The notes: a model not told the origin generated them from the letters alone. A stretch of 64,000 nucleotides of DNA from CAWABB01 sp963780165 (GCA_963780165.1 CAWABB010000006.1:427007-491006); one strand, 5' to 3'. Positions 1-9,050 are shown, counted from the first letter of the stretch. Numbers and translations are program-made.

Positions 1-1139
1 GCCGGGAGCCGGACGGAGTCGCGGGGCTGCACCACCCCGTGATATGGAGTGATCATCCAGGTCTTCGGTTCAGAGGTCGCAATATCCATGACCGGGATCG
101 ACATGGAACGTTCCCCCTGGACGTGGTCCATCCACGTGTACAACGTTGCCCCGGCGAGCGTGTCGATCCGTACACGCTCGTCGCGCACCAGGTGCCGAAT
201 CTCCCGCCAGTTCGAAGAGCAAAAATCCAGAAGTGCTTCCACCCCCGCGTACTGCGACCGCGCCCGCCGGTCCAGCTCGTCCAACAGGTCCCTCCACTTG
301 CGCCCCTCCTGGATGAACGAGATCGAACCCCGGATGCCAAAGCTCTGCCGGCCGTCGTTGATTTCCGTCGTGCTGTGGCGGATGAGCGTCCCCGGTTCGC
401 CGACGATGTATTCGTGGCAGGAGTACTGCTGCGCCATCAACGCGGCGCTGATGTACGGGAACATGCGGACCCGCTGATACGACCGGAGCGCCGCTCCGGA
501 GTTCAGGTTGGTCAGTGTGCCGACCTGCACATCACCCGTCTTGATGAAGCCGGAATCGCTCCAGGAACTCGTGAACGAACCGTATTCATGGATATCCATC
601 GTGACCTCCGGCCAGGCCGCGAGGTACAGCTCGTGCAGGGCGCGGACTTCCGGCGTAGGGAGCAGCACGTGCGACCGATTCATGTCGAGACTGTCGGCCG
701 TCCTTCGCTGCCCGGCCTCTGCGCCGTCGGGATTCATCTGGGGGACAATGAGGAGGTTCAGATGATCCCTCCATTCCTGCTTGCCTCCTGCAGCCAGGCG
801 GGCCAACAGGAGTGTGAGCGCTTCTTTGCCCGACGGCTCGTCGCCATGCTGCTGCGCGAACAGGAGCACCGTGAGCCTTGACGTGTCGGCGCGCGACGAT
901 TCCTCCGGCCAGCGCACCAGCGACACAGTGCGTCCCTCCCTCGTCGTCGCGAGCGGAGCCACCTGGATTGTCGGCAGGGAATCCAGCCTCGCGAGAAACG
1001 CTTGCAGCTCGGCGTACGACGTCGCCGAGGAGAAGGCGCGTTCTTCGCCCGGAGCCCGCAGGGGGGCGTCTCCGCGCGCCGGGGCGTGTAACAATCCGGA
1101 TAGAACAATCGCCGCGAGGAGCATGAATCGTGTGTGCAT
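1..1139 (-). CDS. M14-family zinc carboxypeptidase, secreted (3' end outside window)
   Basis: Reading down the minus strand from ATG at 1139 gives an open frame to the window edge, about 379 residues without a stop. The N-terminus (MHTRFMLLAAIVLSGLLHAPARG) is a signal peptide. The zinc-binding HxxE is in QQHGDEPSGKE (H98, E101), a DxNR motif is in SLDMNRSH, a third-His candidate lies in TMDIHEYGS near residue 183, and a catalytic-Glu candidate is in GSISFIQEG. This order fits peptidase family M14. It follows the S51-type gene on the same strand with an 11-base gap, so the two are probably co-transcribed from the promoter near 3,230. Substrate specificity cannot be read from the sequence. The C-terminus, possibly with a sorting domain, lies outside the window. 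Confidence 0.85.
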   Translation of the reverse strand, partial: MHTRFMLLAAIVLSGLLHAPARGDAPLRAPGEERAFSSATSYAELQAFLARLDSLPTIQVAPLATTREGRTVSLVRWPEESSRADTSRLTVLLFAQQHGDEPSGKEALTLLLARLAAGGKQEWRDHLNLLIVPQMNPDGAEAGQRRTADSLDMNRSHVLLPTPEVRALHELYLAAWPEVTMDIHEYGSFTSSWSDSGFIKTGDVQVGTLTNLNSGAALRSYQRVRMFPYISAALMAQQYSCHEYIVGEPGTLIRHSTTEINDGRQSFGIRGSISFIQEGRKWRDLLDELDRRARSQYAGVEALLDFCSSNWREIRHLVRDERVRIDTLAGATLYTWMDHVQGERSMSIPVMDIATSEPKTWMITPYHGVVQPRDSVRLP

Positions 1140-1150
1140 GGCCTGTCCTG

Positions 1151-3160
1151 CTATCGTAGAAGTTGAACGGGTACAGTTGCCACGGAATTCGCGGAACGGA
1201 GCCTCACAAAATACGTCCCGGAAGCGGCGCCGGCTGCGTCCCAGGAAAACGTGATCCGCCCGGGCCCAAGTTCACCGCCATCGGCAAGGAGAGCGACCTG
1301 CCTCCCCAGAACGTCGTGAACGGCAAGCGTGCATCGGGTTCGGGCGGCGAGCAGGATCGTAATGGTGGTGCGCGAGTTGAACGGGTTGGGATAGGGGTGC
1401 AGCAGGGCCAGCTCTACCGGCAGCCCGGTCGCGTCCGGCGTGACCTCCGTCGGTTCCAACAGATCGAAAGTCTGTCCGCCGGAGATGACGTGCAGGCGCG
1501 CTCCGATGAGCGCCGCATTCTGGCGGGGCTGGCTCTTCCCCGGGTCGCACCAGGTCGGGAACGCGACCGTGCTTGCCCTCCGGGCGTCGACGAGGATCGC
1601 CGGCGTCAGGCCGAATGAGCGGAGCGTGCCGTCAGGGAGGATCTCCACGTGCGAGCTCGCGTCGAGCAGCAGGCCGAACGGCTGCCGCGCGCGCGCCAGT
1701 CCCCAGAACAGGCCGCTCGCCCGGTTGTCGACGAACGCACTCGCCTCGTACAGACGCGTCATGATGTGGACGCCGCCTGCCAGGCCGAGCCCCGGGATAT
1801 TCCGCATCGAGCCGTAATAGGCTGCGTATTCGTCGCTCTCGACTCCTCCGACAGCTTCATCGGAGAGGAGCTTGCCGTCGTTGCCCAGGGCAAGAACGGG
1901 TGTTGCCGATGCGAGCGATGCCCTGAACGCGGATCCTGCAAGAGTCGATGCATCGAGCAATCCGGCAAGACTGTCTTCCGTGTTCGCGGCGAGGATAAAC
2001 CCGGCGGCGGTGGCGATTGTATCGGCCGCTCCGGTGCGATGCGCCGCCACCGCATCGAGGAGCAGAACGCGCGGCTGGTAGCCGCGCCTGGTGATCTCGT
2101 CAGCTACCGCCTGTGCGACCGATCCGAACGCAGGCGACGCGAGCACGCAGATCCCCGAGCCAGCCGGGAGGGTCGCAAGGAGTGTCGACAGGCTCCCCGA
2201 GGCGGAGAACCAGTTGGTTGTGGATGAGCTTCCGTCAGCAATCAACCGTGCCGCGCTCAACGCCACGGGCGACGGAGAGAACGGAGTCGCTCCCGCCGGG
2301 GGAGTGATGCCCCAGTTTGCGAGATTCACGACGAAGCCGTCCGTGAGCTGGTCGAGAAGCATGTCGCGGGCAGAGAAGGGCGCACCGAATGCCGCGTTCA
2401 TGACAGTGGACTGCGCACTCCGGAGGAACGTGACCGTCCCGGCGCCCATCACCTCGGCAGACAGATCGGGCCGGACGGCGAGTGCCGTACTGTAATCCAC
2501 GCCCACCCCGGCGATGCTCCTGCCGCTGGACATCCGGTACACCGCAATCATCGGCGCAAGTCGGCCGATTCTCCCCCGCTCGAAGAAATGGGTGTCGCCC
2601 AGGACACCGGGAACGAGCCGGAGGAATTCGGTCGTGAAGGTGATGCCGGCGCCCATCGGGGACCGGAGGGCGGTTCGGGGATCCACCGATGTGGTGCGGG
2701 CGTCGAAGACCAGGTCGGTCAACACGGCAAGGCCGGCACTCGTGCCCCCCACAACGCCGCCACGCAGGAAGACCGCCTTGATCGCCTTCTGGGCGAGCGT
2801 TCCCTTCCACAACCGGACGTACTCCCACTGGTCACCTCCCCGCAGAAAGAGGCCGTCCGCCTCGAGAATCGCGCGGTAGTTTGCCGAGTCGTTGGCCGCC
2901 TCCGTGGTGGGAATGACGAGATTCGAGGCGCTGTTCGCCCCCAACCACTGGAAGTACGCGGGGAGGAACGATGAAGTCGTGGAATAGTGGAGAATGAGGA
3001 TGTTCCGGTTGGGCGCCTGCTCCACAAGCCAGCGGTAGGGACGGTCGGACCAGTCGTTGTACTCCTCCGACCCCCCGCCCACCAGAAGGACGGACCCCTG
3101 GGCGCCGGCCCGGCCCGCCAGCAGGCAGAGCATCAACAGCAGCGCACAGGCGTCGGTCAT
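1151..3160 (-). CDS. S51 (cyanophycinase-like) protein with T9SS C-terminal sorting domain
   Basis: A protein of about 669 residues with a signal peptide (MTDACALLLMLCLLAGRAGAQ), an S51/class-I glutamine-amidotransferase-like domain and a C-terminal T9SS-type domain (HPYPNPFNSRTT, ending in a beta-sandwich tail). The nucleophile motif GGTSAGLAV and the DTHFFERGR His motif match cyanophycinases, but the position of the catalytic Glu (IDE in the paralogue at 4,478) reads VDYST, so the triad may be incomplete. An in-frame ATG exists at 3208, but the TTGATG-N17-TATATT promoter at 3217-3245 would start RNA at about 3210, so the ATG at 3160, directly before the signal peptide, is preferred. Probably exported by T9SS and anchored at the cell surface; co-transcribed with the M14 peptidase. 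Confidence 0.8.
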   Translation of the reverse strand: MTDACALLLMLCLLAGRAGAQGSVLLVGGGSEEYNDWSDRPYRWLVEQAPNRNILILHYSTTSSFLPAYFQWLGANSASNLVIPTTEAANDSANYRAILEADGLFLRGGDQWEYVRLWKGTLAQKAIKAVFLRGGVVGGTSAGLAVLTDLVFDARTTSVDPRTALRSPMGAGITFTTEFLRLVPGVLGDTHFFERGRIGRLAPMIAVYRMSSGRSIAGVGVDYSTALAVRPDLSAEVMGAGTVTFLRSAQSTVMNAAFGAPFSARDMLLDQLTDGFVVNLANWGITPPAGATPFSPSPVALSAARLIADGSSSTTNWFSASGSLSTLLATLPAGSGICVLASPAFGSVAQAVADEITRRGYQPRVLLLDAVAAHRTGAADTIATAAGFILAANTEDSLAGLLDASTLAGSAFRASLASATPVLALGNDGKLLSDEAVGGVESDEYAAYYGSMRNIPGLGLAGGVHIMTRLYEASAFVDNRASGLFWGLARARQPFGLLLDASSHVEILPDGTLRSFGLTPAILVDARRASTVAFPTWCDPGKSQPRQNAALIGARLHVISGGQTFDLLEPTEVTPDATGLPVELALLHPYPNPFNSRTTITILLAARTRCTLAVHDVLGRQVALLADGGELGPGRITFSWDAAGAASGTYFVRLRSANSVATVPVQLLR

Positions 3161-3216
3161 CGGACGACCCCGCCGGGACCGGGGTCTTTTGGTGCGAGGA
3201 GTGAGCATGTCGGAGG

Positions 3217-3245
3217 AATATATCGAGCCACGACGGAAACATCAA
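3217..3245 (-). promoter_or_regulatory. Vegetative promoter for the S51/M14 operon
   Basis: On the minus strand, TTGATG (3245-3240), a 17-base spacer and TATATT (3222-3217). The predicted RNA start at about 3210 favours translation from ATG 3160. It is back to back with the plus-strand promoter at 3269. Confidence 0.65.
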
Positions 3246-3268
3246 GGGGCTGCGGCGCGCGCGGACGC

Positions 3269-3297
3269 TTGACTTTTCCAGCAGGCAGCCCTATATT
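3269..3297 (+). promoter_or_regulatory. Vegetative promoter for the M20 peptidase operon
   Basis: TTGACT (3269-3274), 17-base spacer, TATATT (3292-3297). The predicted start at about 3304 leaves a leader of roughly 47 bases before ATG 3351. Identical -35 and -10 boxes and spacing precede the tRNA at 53,332. Confidence 0.7.
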
Positions 3298-3350
3298 CCG
3301 CGAAACCGATTTTTCACTCTCCCTTCCCCCTGTAACAACCGTTTCTCCGT

Positions 3351-4463
3351 ATGGCGACTCCGCTGGTCAATCTCTTCCTTGACGCCGTCCGCGTCAACGC
3401 CCCCTCACTCGCAGAGCGACCGATGGCCCAGTTTGTCCGCCGCACCCTGGAAGGAACCCCCGTGAGGATCGTCGAGGACGACACGGCCTCGCTCATCAAG
3501 GGAGACTGCGGCAACCTGATCTGCATTCCGCCGTCGTTCGACAGCTCGAGGCCGGCGATCGCGCTCTTCGCGCACCTGGACACGCCGCGGCCCACGGAAG
3601 GAGTGCGCCCGGTCGTGTCGGACACCCGGATCGACAGCGACGGGAGCACCATCCTCGGCGTGGACAACCGTGCGGGCACGTGCATCCTTCTGCAGACGCT
3701 GCGGGAAGCCGGCACATCGAACGGCTCCGCGAACTACATCGTCGTGTTCACCGTCGGCGAGGAGCTCGGCATGCTCGGGTCGAAACATGTGGATCTCACC
3801 CCGTACAACGTCGACAAGGCCTTCATCTTCGACTGCTCGCGACGCCCGGGGACATTCATCTCCGCCGCCGTCGGATGCTCGATGTACTCCGCGACGTTTC
3901 TGGGGCGCTCGTCGCACGCGGGCGTTTCCCCGGAGAAGGGCATTCACGCAATCCGGCTCGCGGCCAACGCACTCAGCCGAATCCCGATGGGCCGCCACTC
4001 CCCCACCATGACCTCAAACGTGGGGACGATCCGCGGCGGGTCCGCAACGAACATCGTGCCTGACTCGTGCTTCATCGAGGGCGAGGTCCGATCCTTCGAT
4101 CCGCACGCCATCGATGCCCATCTGCAGATGCTCCACACGACCTTCCGCCAGGTGTCGGAAGAGGGCGGCGGGTCGGTGCAGTTTGAGTCGGCCGTGGACT
4201 TCGAGCCGTTTACGCTCGATGCCGCAAGCCACGTCTTTGCCATGACGGAGAACGCCCTGCGGTCCATCGGGCTGACGCCGAACCCGATCGAGTATCTCGG
4301 CGGCAGCGACGCCAACACACTGAACGGCAGGGGAATCCCGGCCGTCAACCTCGGCATCGGAGCACAGAATCCGCACGGCAACGACGAGTTCATACTCCTG
4401 GAGGATCTCCATACTTCCGCCAGACTCGCGGCCGTCCTCACCAGTCCCGCCATAACCGCCTGA
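3351..4463 (+). CDS. M20-family metallopeptidase (PepT-like)
   Basis: A 370-residue cytoplasmic-looking protein (no signal peptide) with the di-zinc ligands of clan MH/M20 in order: AHLD (H75, D77), GVDNRAG (D105), GEELG (E137/E138), FDCS (D161) and NPHGND (H342), with a lid/dimerisation domain in between. Such enzymes are amino- or dipeptidases. It is the first gene of a plus-strand run with cyanophycinase and a carrier, so it could hydrolyse dipeptides released upstream, for example beta-Asp-Arg; that substrate is an inference from context only. Family assignment is firm, substrate open. Confidence 0.85.
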   Translation: MATPLVNLFLDAVRVNAPSLAERPMAQFVRRTLEGTPVRIVEDDTASLIKGDCGNLICIPPSFDSSRPAIALFAHLDTPRPTEGVRPVVSDTRIDSDGSTILGVDNRAGTCILLQTLREAGTSNGSANYIVVFTVGEELGMLGSKHVDLTPYNVDKAFIFDCSRRPGTFISAAVGCSMYSATFLGRSSHAGVSPEKGIHAIRLAANALSRIPMGRHSPTMTSNVGTIRGGSATNIVPDSCFIEGEVRSFDPHAIDAHLQMLHTTFRQVSEEGGGSVQFESAVDFEPFTLDAASHVFAMTENALRSIGLTPNPIEYLGGSDANTLNGRGIPAVNLGIGAQNPHGNDEFILLEDLHTSARLAAVLTSPAITA

Positions 4464-4477
4464 GCCGGATCCCACAC

Positions 4478-5386
4478 ATGCGACAACGACGCTGGCTGCC
4501 GGATGGGAGGACATTCTACGGAATCCTCCTCTGCGCACTCCTCTCCGCCCTCCCCGGATTGGCCGGCGACGCGCCTCAGGGCTCCCTCTTTATTATAGGG
4601 GGCGGCGACCGCTCGCGCTCGATGATGGAGGAATTCGTGACGCTTGCGGGCGGGCCGGAAAAGGCGCGGATCAGAATCATCCCGAACGCCAGCGGCGACG
4701 GCGACACCTCCGGGCTGGAGATGACGGAGGAGTTCAAAACCCTCGGCGTCAAAGACGTCTCGCACGTCCTGTACACGCGCGAACAGGCGGAAAAGCCCGG
4801 TGCGGAACGCGCATTTGACGGGGCCACGGGCATCTACTTCACGGGCGGCGACCAGGTCCGGATCACGCGAGCCCTCCTCAAAACCCCGGTGCACCGGGCG
4901 CTGCTCGACCTGTACCGGCAGGGGGCCGTCATCGGCGGCACCAGCGCCGGAGCCGCGATCATGAGCGAGGTCATGATCACCGGCGACGAGAAGATCAACA
5001 AGGACACGGTGAACCTGTTCCCGATGATCCGGCTGGGCAACGTGGAAACCGTCGAGGGGATGGGCTTCGTGACGGATGCCATCATCGACCAGCACTTCGT
5101 CCGCCGCAAACGGCACAACAGGCTGATCACGGTCGTGCTCGAACACCCGCAGCTGGTCGGCGTCGGCATCGACGAGGCCACGGCCGTCGTCATCGGACCG
5201 GACCATTCGTTCCGCGTCACGGGGGAATCCATCGTCGTGGTGTATGACGCGACAGGAGCTACGAAGGCCACCACCGACGCAGCCGGCAATCTTGCCGCCT
5301 CCGGCATGGTCCTGCACGTCCTGAAAGCGGGCGACCGGTACGACCTGTCAGCCCGCCGCGTCCTGCCGGGAGCGACGTCCCGATGA
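4478..5386 (+). CDS. cphB: Cyanophycinase (peptidase S51), exported
   Basis: A 302-residue protein. Cyanophycinases are serine exopeptidases that release beta-Asp-Arg from the storage polymer cyanophycin. Visible: an N-terminal hydrophobic segment (about residues 13-30) typical of a signal peptide, the FTGGDQ substrate-pocket motif (121-126), nucleophile GGTSAGAA (S156), AIIDQHFVRR (H206) and GVGIDEATA (E233), which is the Ser-His-Glu order of CphB. The gene starts 14 bases after the M20 peptidase and its stop overlaps the start of the YfcC-type carrier (ATGA), so the three are translationally linked. The exported form suggests scavenging of external polymer rather than turnover of an internal store; no cyanophycin synthetase is visible in the window. 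Confidence 0.85.
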   Translation: MRQRRWLPDGRTFYGILLCALLSALPGLAGDAPQGSLFIIGGGDRSRSMMEEFVTLAGGPEKARIRIIPNASGDGDTSGLEMTEEFKTLGVKDVSHVLYTREQAEKPGAERAFDGATGIYFTGGDQVRITRALLKTPVHRALLDLYRQGAVIGGTSAGAAIMSEVMITGDEKINKDTVNLFPMIRLGNVETVEGMGFVTDAIIDQHFVRRKRHNRLITVVLEHPQLVGVGIDEATAVVIGPDHSFRVTGESIVVVYDATGATKATTDAAGNLAASGMVLHVLKAGDRYDLSARRVLPGATSR

Positions 5387-6771
5387 AAAGGCACTTCAAC
5401 ACGCTGGTGATGATCTTCGGCGTCGTCGTGGCAGTCGCCATGGTGACGTGGTTCCTCCCCGGCGGCGAGTACGTGCGCGAGGTGAAGGACGGCCGGACGC
5501 TCGTCAGGCCCGATTCGTTCACGTTCGTCGAAAGCCAGCCTCAGGGGATCGGCGAGATCCTGATGGCTCCCGTGCAGGGATTCATCCAGGCGGCGCAGAT
5601 CATCGCGTTCCTCTTCGTGATCGGCGGGTCCTTCAAGGTCCTCGAGCGAACGGGAGCGGTAACGGTTTCGATTCAGTCTCTGGCCGCAACCTTCGCCCGC
5701 AAGCCGCACCTCCAGAGGTATTTTATCCCCGTCACGATGCTCGTCTTCTCGATCGGCGGGGCGGTGTTCGGGATGTGCGAAGAGACCATGCCGTTCGTCC
5801 TCGTCTTCATCCCGCTTGCCCTGTCGCTCGGGTACGACTCGCTGGTCGGAACTGCTATCCCGTTCCTGGGGGCCGCGGCCGGATTCGCGGGGTCCGTTTT
5901 CAACCCGTTCACTGTCGGCATCGCCCAGGGTATTGCAGAGCTCCCGCTCTACTCGGGCATGGAGTACCGGATGGTGATCTGGTTGATCAGCACAGCCTGT
6001 ATGATAGCGTTCGTGATGCGGCATGCCTCGCGGGTGCGCCAGAATCCTGAATCGAGCCCGGTGTACGCGCTCGACCAGGAGCGGCGCCGCGCCGGCATGG
6101 CCAGGGGATCCGTGGAAGGCGCCACCCTCACCAGGCGGCACCAGATCCTCCTCGTGGCCGTGGTCGCGACGATCGCTCTGCTGGTGTTCGGGATTCTCGA
6201 GTACAAGTGGTATATTCCACAGATCGCCGGACTGTTTTTCGGCCTGGGTCTGCTGGCAGGACCTGTCGGCGGATTGTCTCTCTCCGAAAGCTCCGACGCC
6301 TTCAAAGAAGGCGCGCGCGACATGGTGGGCGTGGCCCTGATCATAGGCTGCGCGCGGGCGATTCTGGTGATCGCCACGGACGGAAAAATCCTCGATCTCA
6401 TGCTGTACGGCATCGCCTCCGTCATACGGGATTTCCACCCGATCGTCGCGGCCCAGGCCATGTTTGTGGCACAGGGAATCATCAATTTCTTCGTCCATTC
6501 TGGGTCCGGTCAGGCAGCGCTCACGATGCCCGTCATGGCCCCCCTTGCCGATGTGGTCGGCATCTCGCGGCAGACGGCCGTGCTGGCGTTTCAATTCGGC
6601 GAGGGATGGATCAACCCCATCCTTCCGACGTCCGGGGTGACGATGGGAGTGCTCGGCCTCGCCGGCATCTCCTGGGAGAAATGGTTTCGCTGGATGGTTC
6701 CGGCGCAGATCTTCTTCTTCATCCTCGCCCTGCTGCTCATGATTCCACCGTATCTGTTCAACTATCACTAA
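5383..6771 (+). CDS. YfcC-family carrier (putative basic amino acid / dicarboxylate antiporter)
   Basis: A 462-residue inner-membrane protein with about eleven or twelve hydrophobic segments, starting MKRHFNTLVMIFGVVVAVAMV and carrying the LPGGEYVRE motif near residue 25 that is typical of the YfcC (C4-dicarboxylate anaerobic carrier-like) family, whose members are often annotated as arginine/ornithine or other basic amino-acid transporters. The ATG overlaps the cyanophycinase stop by four bases. Placement beside cyanophycinase and an M20 peptidase makes uptake of arginine, aspartate or their dipeptides a reasonable guess. The substrate is not determinable from sequence alone. Confidence 0.8.
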   Translation: MKRHFNTLVMIFGVVVAVAMVTWFLPGGEYVREVKDGRTLVRPDSFTFVESQPQGIGEILMAPVQGFIQAAQIIAFLFVIGGSFKVLERTGAVTVSIQSLAATFARKPHLQRYFIPVTMLVFSIGGAVFGMCEETMPFVLVFIPLALSLGYDSLVGTAIPFLGAAAGFAGSVFNPFTVGIAQGIAELPLYSGMEYRMVIWLISTACMIAFVMRHASRVRQNPESSPVYALDQERRRAGMARGSVEGATLTRRHQILLVAVVATIALLVFGILEYKWYIPQIAGLFFGLGLLAGPVGGLSLSESSDAFKEGARDMVGVALIIGCARAILVIATDGKILDLMLYGIASVIRDFHPIVAAQAMFVAQGIINFFVHSGSGQAALTMPVMAPLADVVGISRQTAVLAFQFGEGWINPILPTSGVTMGVLGLAGISWEKWFRWMVPAQIFFFILALLLMIPPYLFNYH

Positions 6772-6797
6772 CATCCACCTATCACCAGGAGAGCACC

Positions 6798-7934
6798 ATG
6801 AAACGTTTGCTCCCACTCTTCCTCCTTTGCGGGTTGCTGCTCATGCCCGATCCGCTGCAGGCAGCGGATAAGACCGGCGGGACCGGGTCGATCCGCGTGA
6901 CCCTGAGGGACTACGGCATGATCCGTTTGCTTGCCCCCGCCGGGGCGCCGATCCGTCAAATGAGCCGGCTGTCGGGCATCTTCGCGCTGGATTCGAGCGC
7001 GGTCTTTGACTACTATGAGGACTCGCAGACCGTCGAGCTGCCATCGCTCACCACCGGCGGCATCGCGGACACGATCCTTACCTGCCTGACCGACGGAACT
7101 TTTGCGCTGCGTCTCCCGATGGTGTCGCTCCGCGTTACGGTCTACCTGTGGAATGGAACCGACTACGCCATCGTGCGCCACACGTACCGGAACGATTCCA
7201 CCATCGCTGTGAACGCCTATATCGGAGCGACCGTTGTCCCTCAACCGAGCGGGACATTCGGACTTGAGACCGTCGCATACGACGAACCCTCCGGCGTGGC
7301 ATATAACTATCGTCTGGGCGAGGACCCCTTCATCGGCCTCAAAATCCTGAGCGGTCCGGCGTATTCCTATCACAGCATGGACTGGGAAGTCTACTCCACG
7401 GATCCCGACAACGACGCGAGCAACGACTCCATCCGTGCCTTCCTGACCATACCACCCGGGTTTGACGCTTCGTACGATGCCGGCCCTGTCGGGTCTGTCT
7501 ACCATCTCAATGCCGGCATGCGGACGCTGGCTCCGGGCGATTCCGTCTCGGTCGACTATGCGGTGATGTTTGCGATGTCCGACGCAGACCTGTTCGCGAT
7601 GGGCGCCGCTGCACAGGAGAAGTACAACGGCGTGTTCACCTCGGTTGAGCCGGTGTCCCGCGAGCTGCCGGAACGCTATGCGCTGCATCAGAACTACCCG
7701 AATCCGTTCAACCCGTCGACCCAGGTCCGGTTTGAACTCCCGGCGTCCGGATTCGTCACGCTCAAGGTGTACGACATGCTCGGACGGGAAGTCGCCACGC
7801 TCGTGAGCCAGGACCTCAACGCGGGCACGTATGAGGTTCCGTTCTCAGGCGTGAATCTTCCCAGCGGGACGTACATCGCAACGATGCAGTCCGGCAGCTT
7901 CCGGGCCACCAGCAAAATGTTGCTGATGAAGTAG
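6798..7934 (+). CDS. Secreted protein of unknown function with T9SS sorting domain
   Basis: A 378-residue protein; the start at 6798 is chosen because it has AGGAG six bases upstream and opens a clear signal peptide (MKRLLPLFLLCGLLLMPDPLQAAD). The central 280 residues are beta-rich and not recognised. The last 85 residues are a T9SS type-A sorting domain: NYPNPFNPST, then VYDMLGREVATLV, SGTYIATM and the terminal KMLLMK. It lies 26 bases after the carrier gene, so it probably belongs to the same operon. Predicted to cross the outer membrane by T9SS and stay on the surface. It could bind or present the substrate of the hydrolases; no catalytic motif is seen. Confidence 0.8.
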   Translation: MKRLLPLFLLCGLLLMPDPLQAADKTGGTGSIRVTLRDYGMIRLLAPAGAPIRQMSRLSGIFALDSSAVFDYYEDSQTVELPSLTTGGIADTILTCLTDGTFALRLPMVSLRVTVYLWNGTDYAIVRHTYRNDSTIAVNAYIGATVVPQPSGTFGLETVAYDEPSGVAYNYRLGEDPFIGLKILSGPAYSYHSMDWEVYSTDPDNDASNDSIRAFLTIPPGFDASYDAGPVGSVYHLNAGMRTLAPGDSVSVDYAVMFAMSDADLFAMGAAAQEKYNGVFTSVEPVSRELPERYALHQNYPNPFNPSTQVRFELPASGFVTLKVYDMLGREVATLVSQDLNAGTYEVPFSGVNLPSGTYIATMQSGSFRATSKMLLMK

Positions 7935-7988
7935 CCGCGCGGATCGCGTCCCACGCCTTCCGGATTGGGAGGACAGGGCCGCACGCCT

Positions 7989-8879
7989 ATGGCACCGGCA
8001 CGCAGGAAAGGGACGAACGGGAAGGGGGAGTATCTGGATCTGAAAGCGTTGATTCAGTCCAGGTACCCCTCTCTTCCCGGGAACCAGCGCAAGATCGCGG
8101 ACTACCTGATACAGCACCTCCAGGAAGCGCCGTTTCTCACGGTCGTTGACCTGGAGCGGCGGACGGGCACGAGTCGCGCGACAGTCGTCCGGTTCGCCCG
8201 CCGTATCGGGTTCGCGGGCTTCCAGGAGCTCCGGTCTCGCCTGGTGGGCAGCCTGCAAACGCAACTCACCCCCGGGGCGGCGTTCCCCGTCCCGGCGGGC
8301 AGAGGCAACGGCGACACGCTCACGCTGGTCGCCCAGCAGGACGTCAGAAATATCAACCTGACGATCAGCCAGCTCGAGCGGGAATCCTTCGCCGAAATCG
8401 CGGGCATGATCCTGAAGGCGGGCCGCGTGCACACTGCGGGGCTCGGGATTTCCTCCCTGATGTCACAGATTCTCGCGTACTCGCTCAACCAGGTCGCCGT
8501 GCGCGCGCTCCCGTTCGTGCACGACTACGAGACGTTCATGGAGCAGCTGGCCTTCGTGAGCGGCCACGATCTGCTCATCGTATTCTCCTTTCCACCGTAT
8601 TCGCGGGAAACCATCGACCTGGCGCGGGCCGCAGAAGCCCGGAAGATCCCGGTCGTCGCGCTGACCGACAGGGTGACGTCGCCGGTCAGCTTTCACGCGA
8701 CCAGAGTCCTGGCAATTCGCAGCCAGAACATGCTGTTCACGAATTCGTTTTCAGCAATTTCAGTCGTCATCAATGCGCTCGTCACAGAAGTCGCGCTCCG
8801 GAACAGGGTCAAGGCCCTCCGGCTGCAGCGACAGATCGAGAAGCTTCTGAAGGACACCGGGCATTTTGCCCCCGAGTGA
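7989..8879 (+). CDS. MurR/RpiR-family transcriptional regulator
   Basis: About 296 residues. N-terminal winged HTH_6 domain (LPGNQRKIADYLIQHL, then the recognition helix SRATVVRFARRIGF) followed by a SIS sugar-isomerase fold from about residue 120 (GLGISSLMSQ, DLLIVFSFPPYSRETIDLA). RpiR proteins are DNA-binding repressors or activators that normally sense phosphosugars. GGGAGGAC lies at 7968-7974, so ATG 7989 has a distant but usable ribosome site; a TTG at 7965 is the alternative. It ends the plus-strand hydrolase/carrier run and could regulate it or the TonB receptor downstream; both are inferences. Confidence 0.85.
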   Translation: MAPARRKGTNGKGEYLDLKALIQSRYPSLPGNQRKIADYLIQHLQEAPFLTVVDLERRTGTSRATVVRFARRIGFAGFQELRSRLVGSLQTQLTPGAAFPVPAGRGNGDTLTLVAQQDVRNINLTISQLERESFAEIAGMILKAGRVHTAGLGISSLMSQILAYSLNQVAVRALPFVHDYETFMEQLAFVSGHDLLIVFSFPPYSRETIDLARAAEARKIPVVALTDRVTSPVSFHATRVLAIRSQNMLFTNSFSAISVVINALVTEVALRNRVKALRLQRQIEKLLKDTGHFAPE

Positions 8880-8933
8880 CCCCGGAGGCCGTCCCGCGCG
8901 CAGTCGGTCCGTGCGGGAGCGCAGTGTGAGAGC

Positions 8934-8964
8934 TTGCTGTTGCCCCCCATCCGACCGATATACA
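8934..8964 (+). promoter_or_regulatory. Possible promoter for the TonB receptor gene
   Basis: TTGCTG (8934-8939), 19-base spacer, TATACA (8959-8964). Weaker than the other promoters here because the spacer is 19 rather than 17. It would give a leader of about 100 bases. Confidence 0.35.
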
Positions 8965-8976
8965 AGTGGAGGGGCT

Positions 8977-9050
8977 TCCCGCGTCAGCGGGACTCGTTCC
9001 AACTTTCAACAAGATGTGGTGCCGTTCAAGGGTTTTGGTGAAACGGCACC
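8977..9050 (+). promoter_or_regulatory. Structured 5' leader of the TonB receptor gene
   Basis: Two hairpins: TCCCGC/GCGGGA with a GTCA loop (8977-8992), and a perfect 9-bp stem GGTGCCGTT/AACGGCACC (9018-9026 with 9042-9050). The second ends 12 bases before the GAAGGAG ribosome site of the receptor. It matches no riboswitch class I recognise. Confidence 0.4.

Noticed and set aside
39..881. A 280-codon open frame on the plus strand
   Set aside because: It is the shadow of the M14 carboxypeptidase on the minus strand, whose frame has HxxE, DxNR and a signal peptide; the plus frame is Arg/Pro-rich with no family pattern.
4478..5386. Alternative reading as dipeptidase E
   Set aside because: The exported N-terminus, FTGGDQ and the DQHF / GIDE motifs follow the cyanophycinase branch of S51 rather than PepE.
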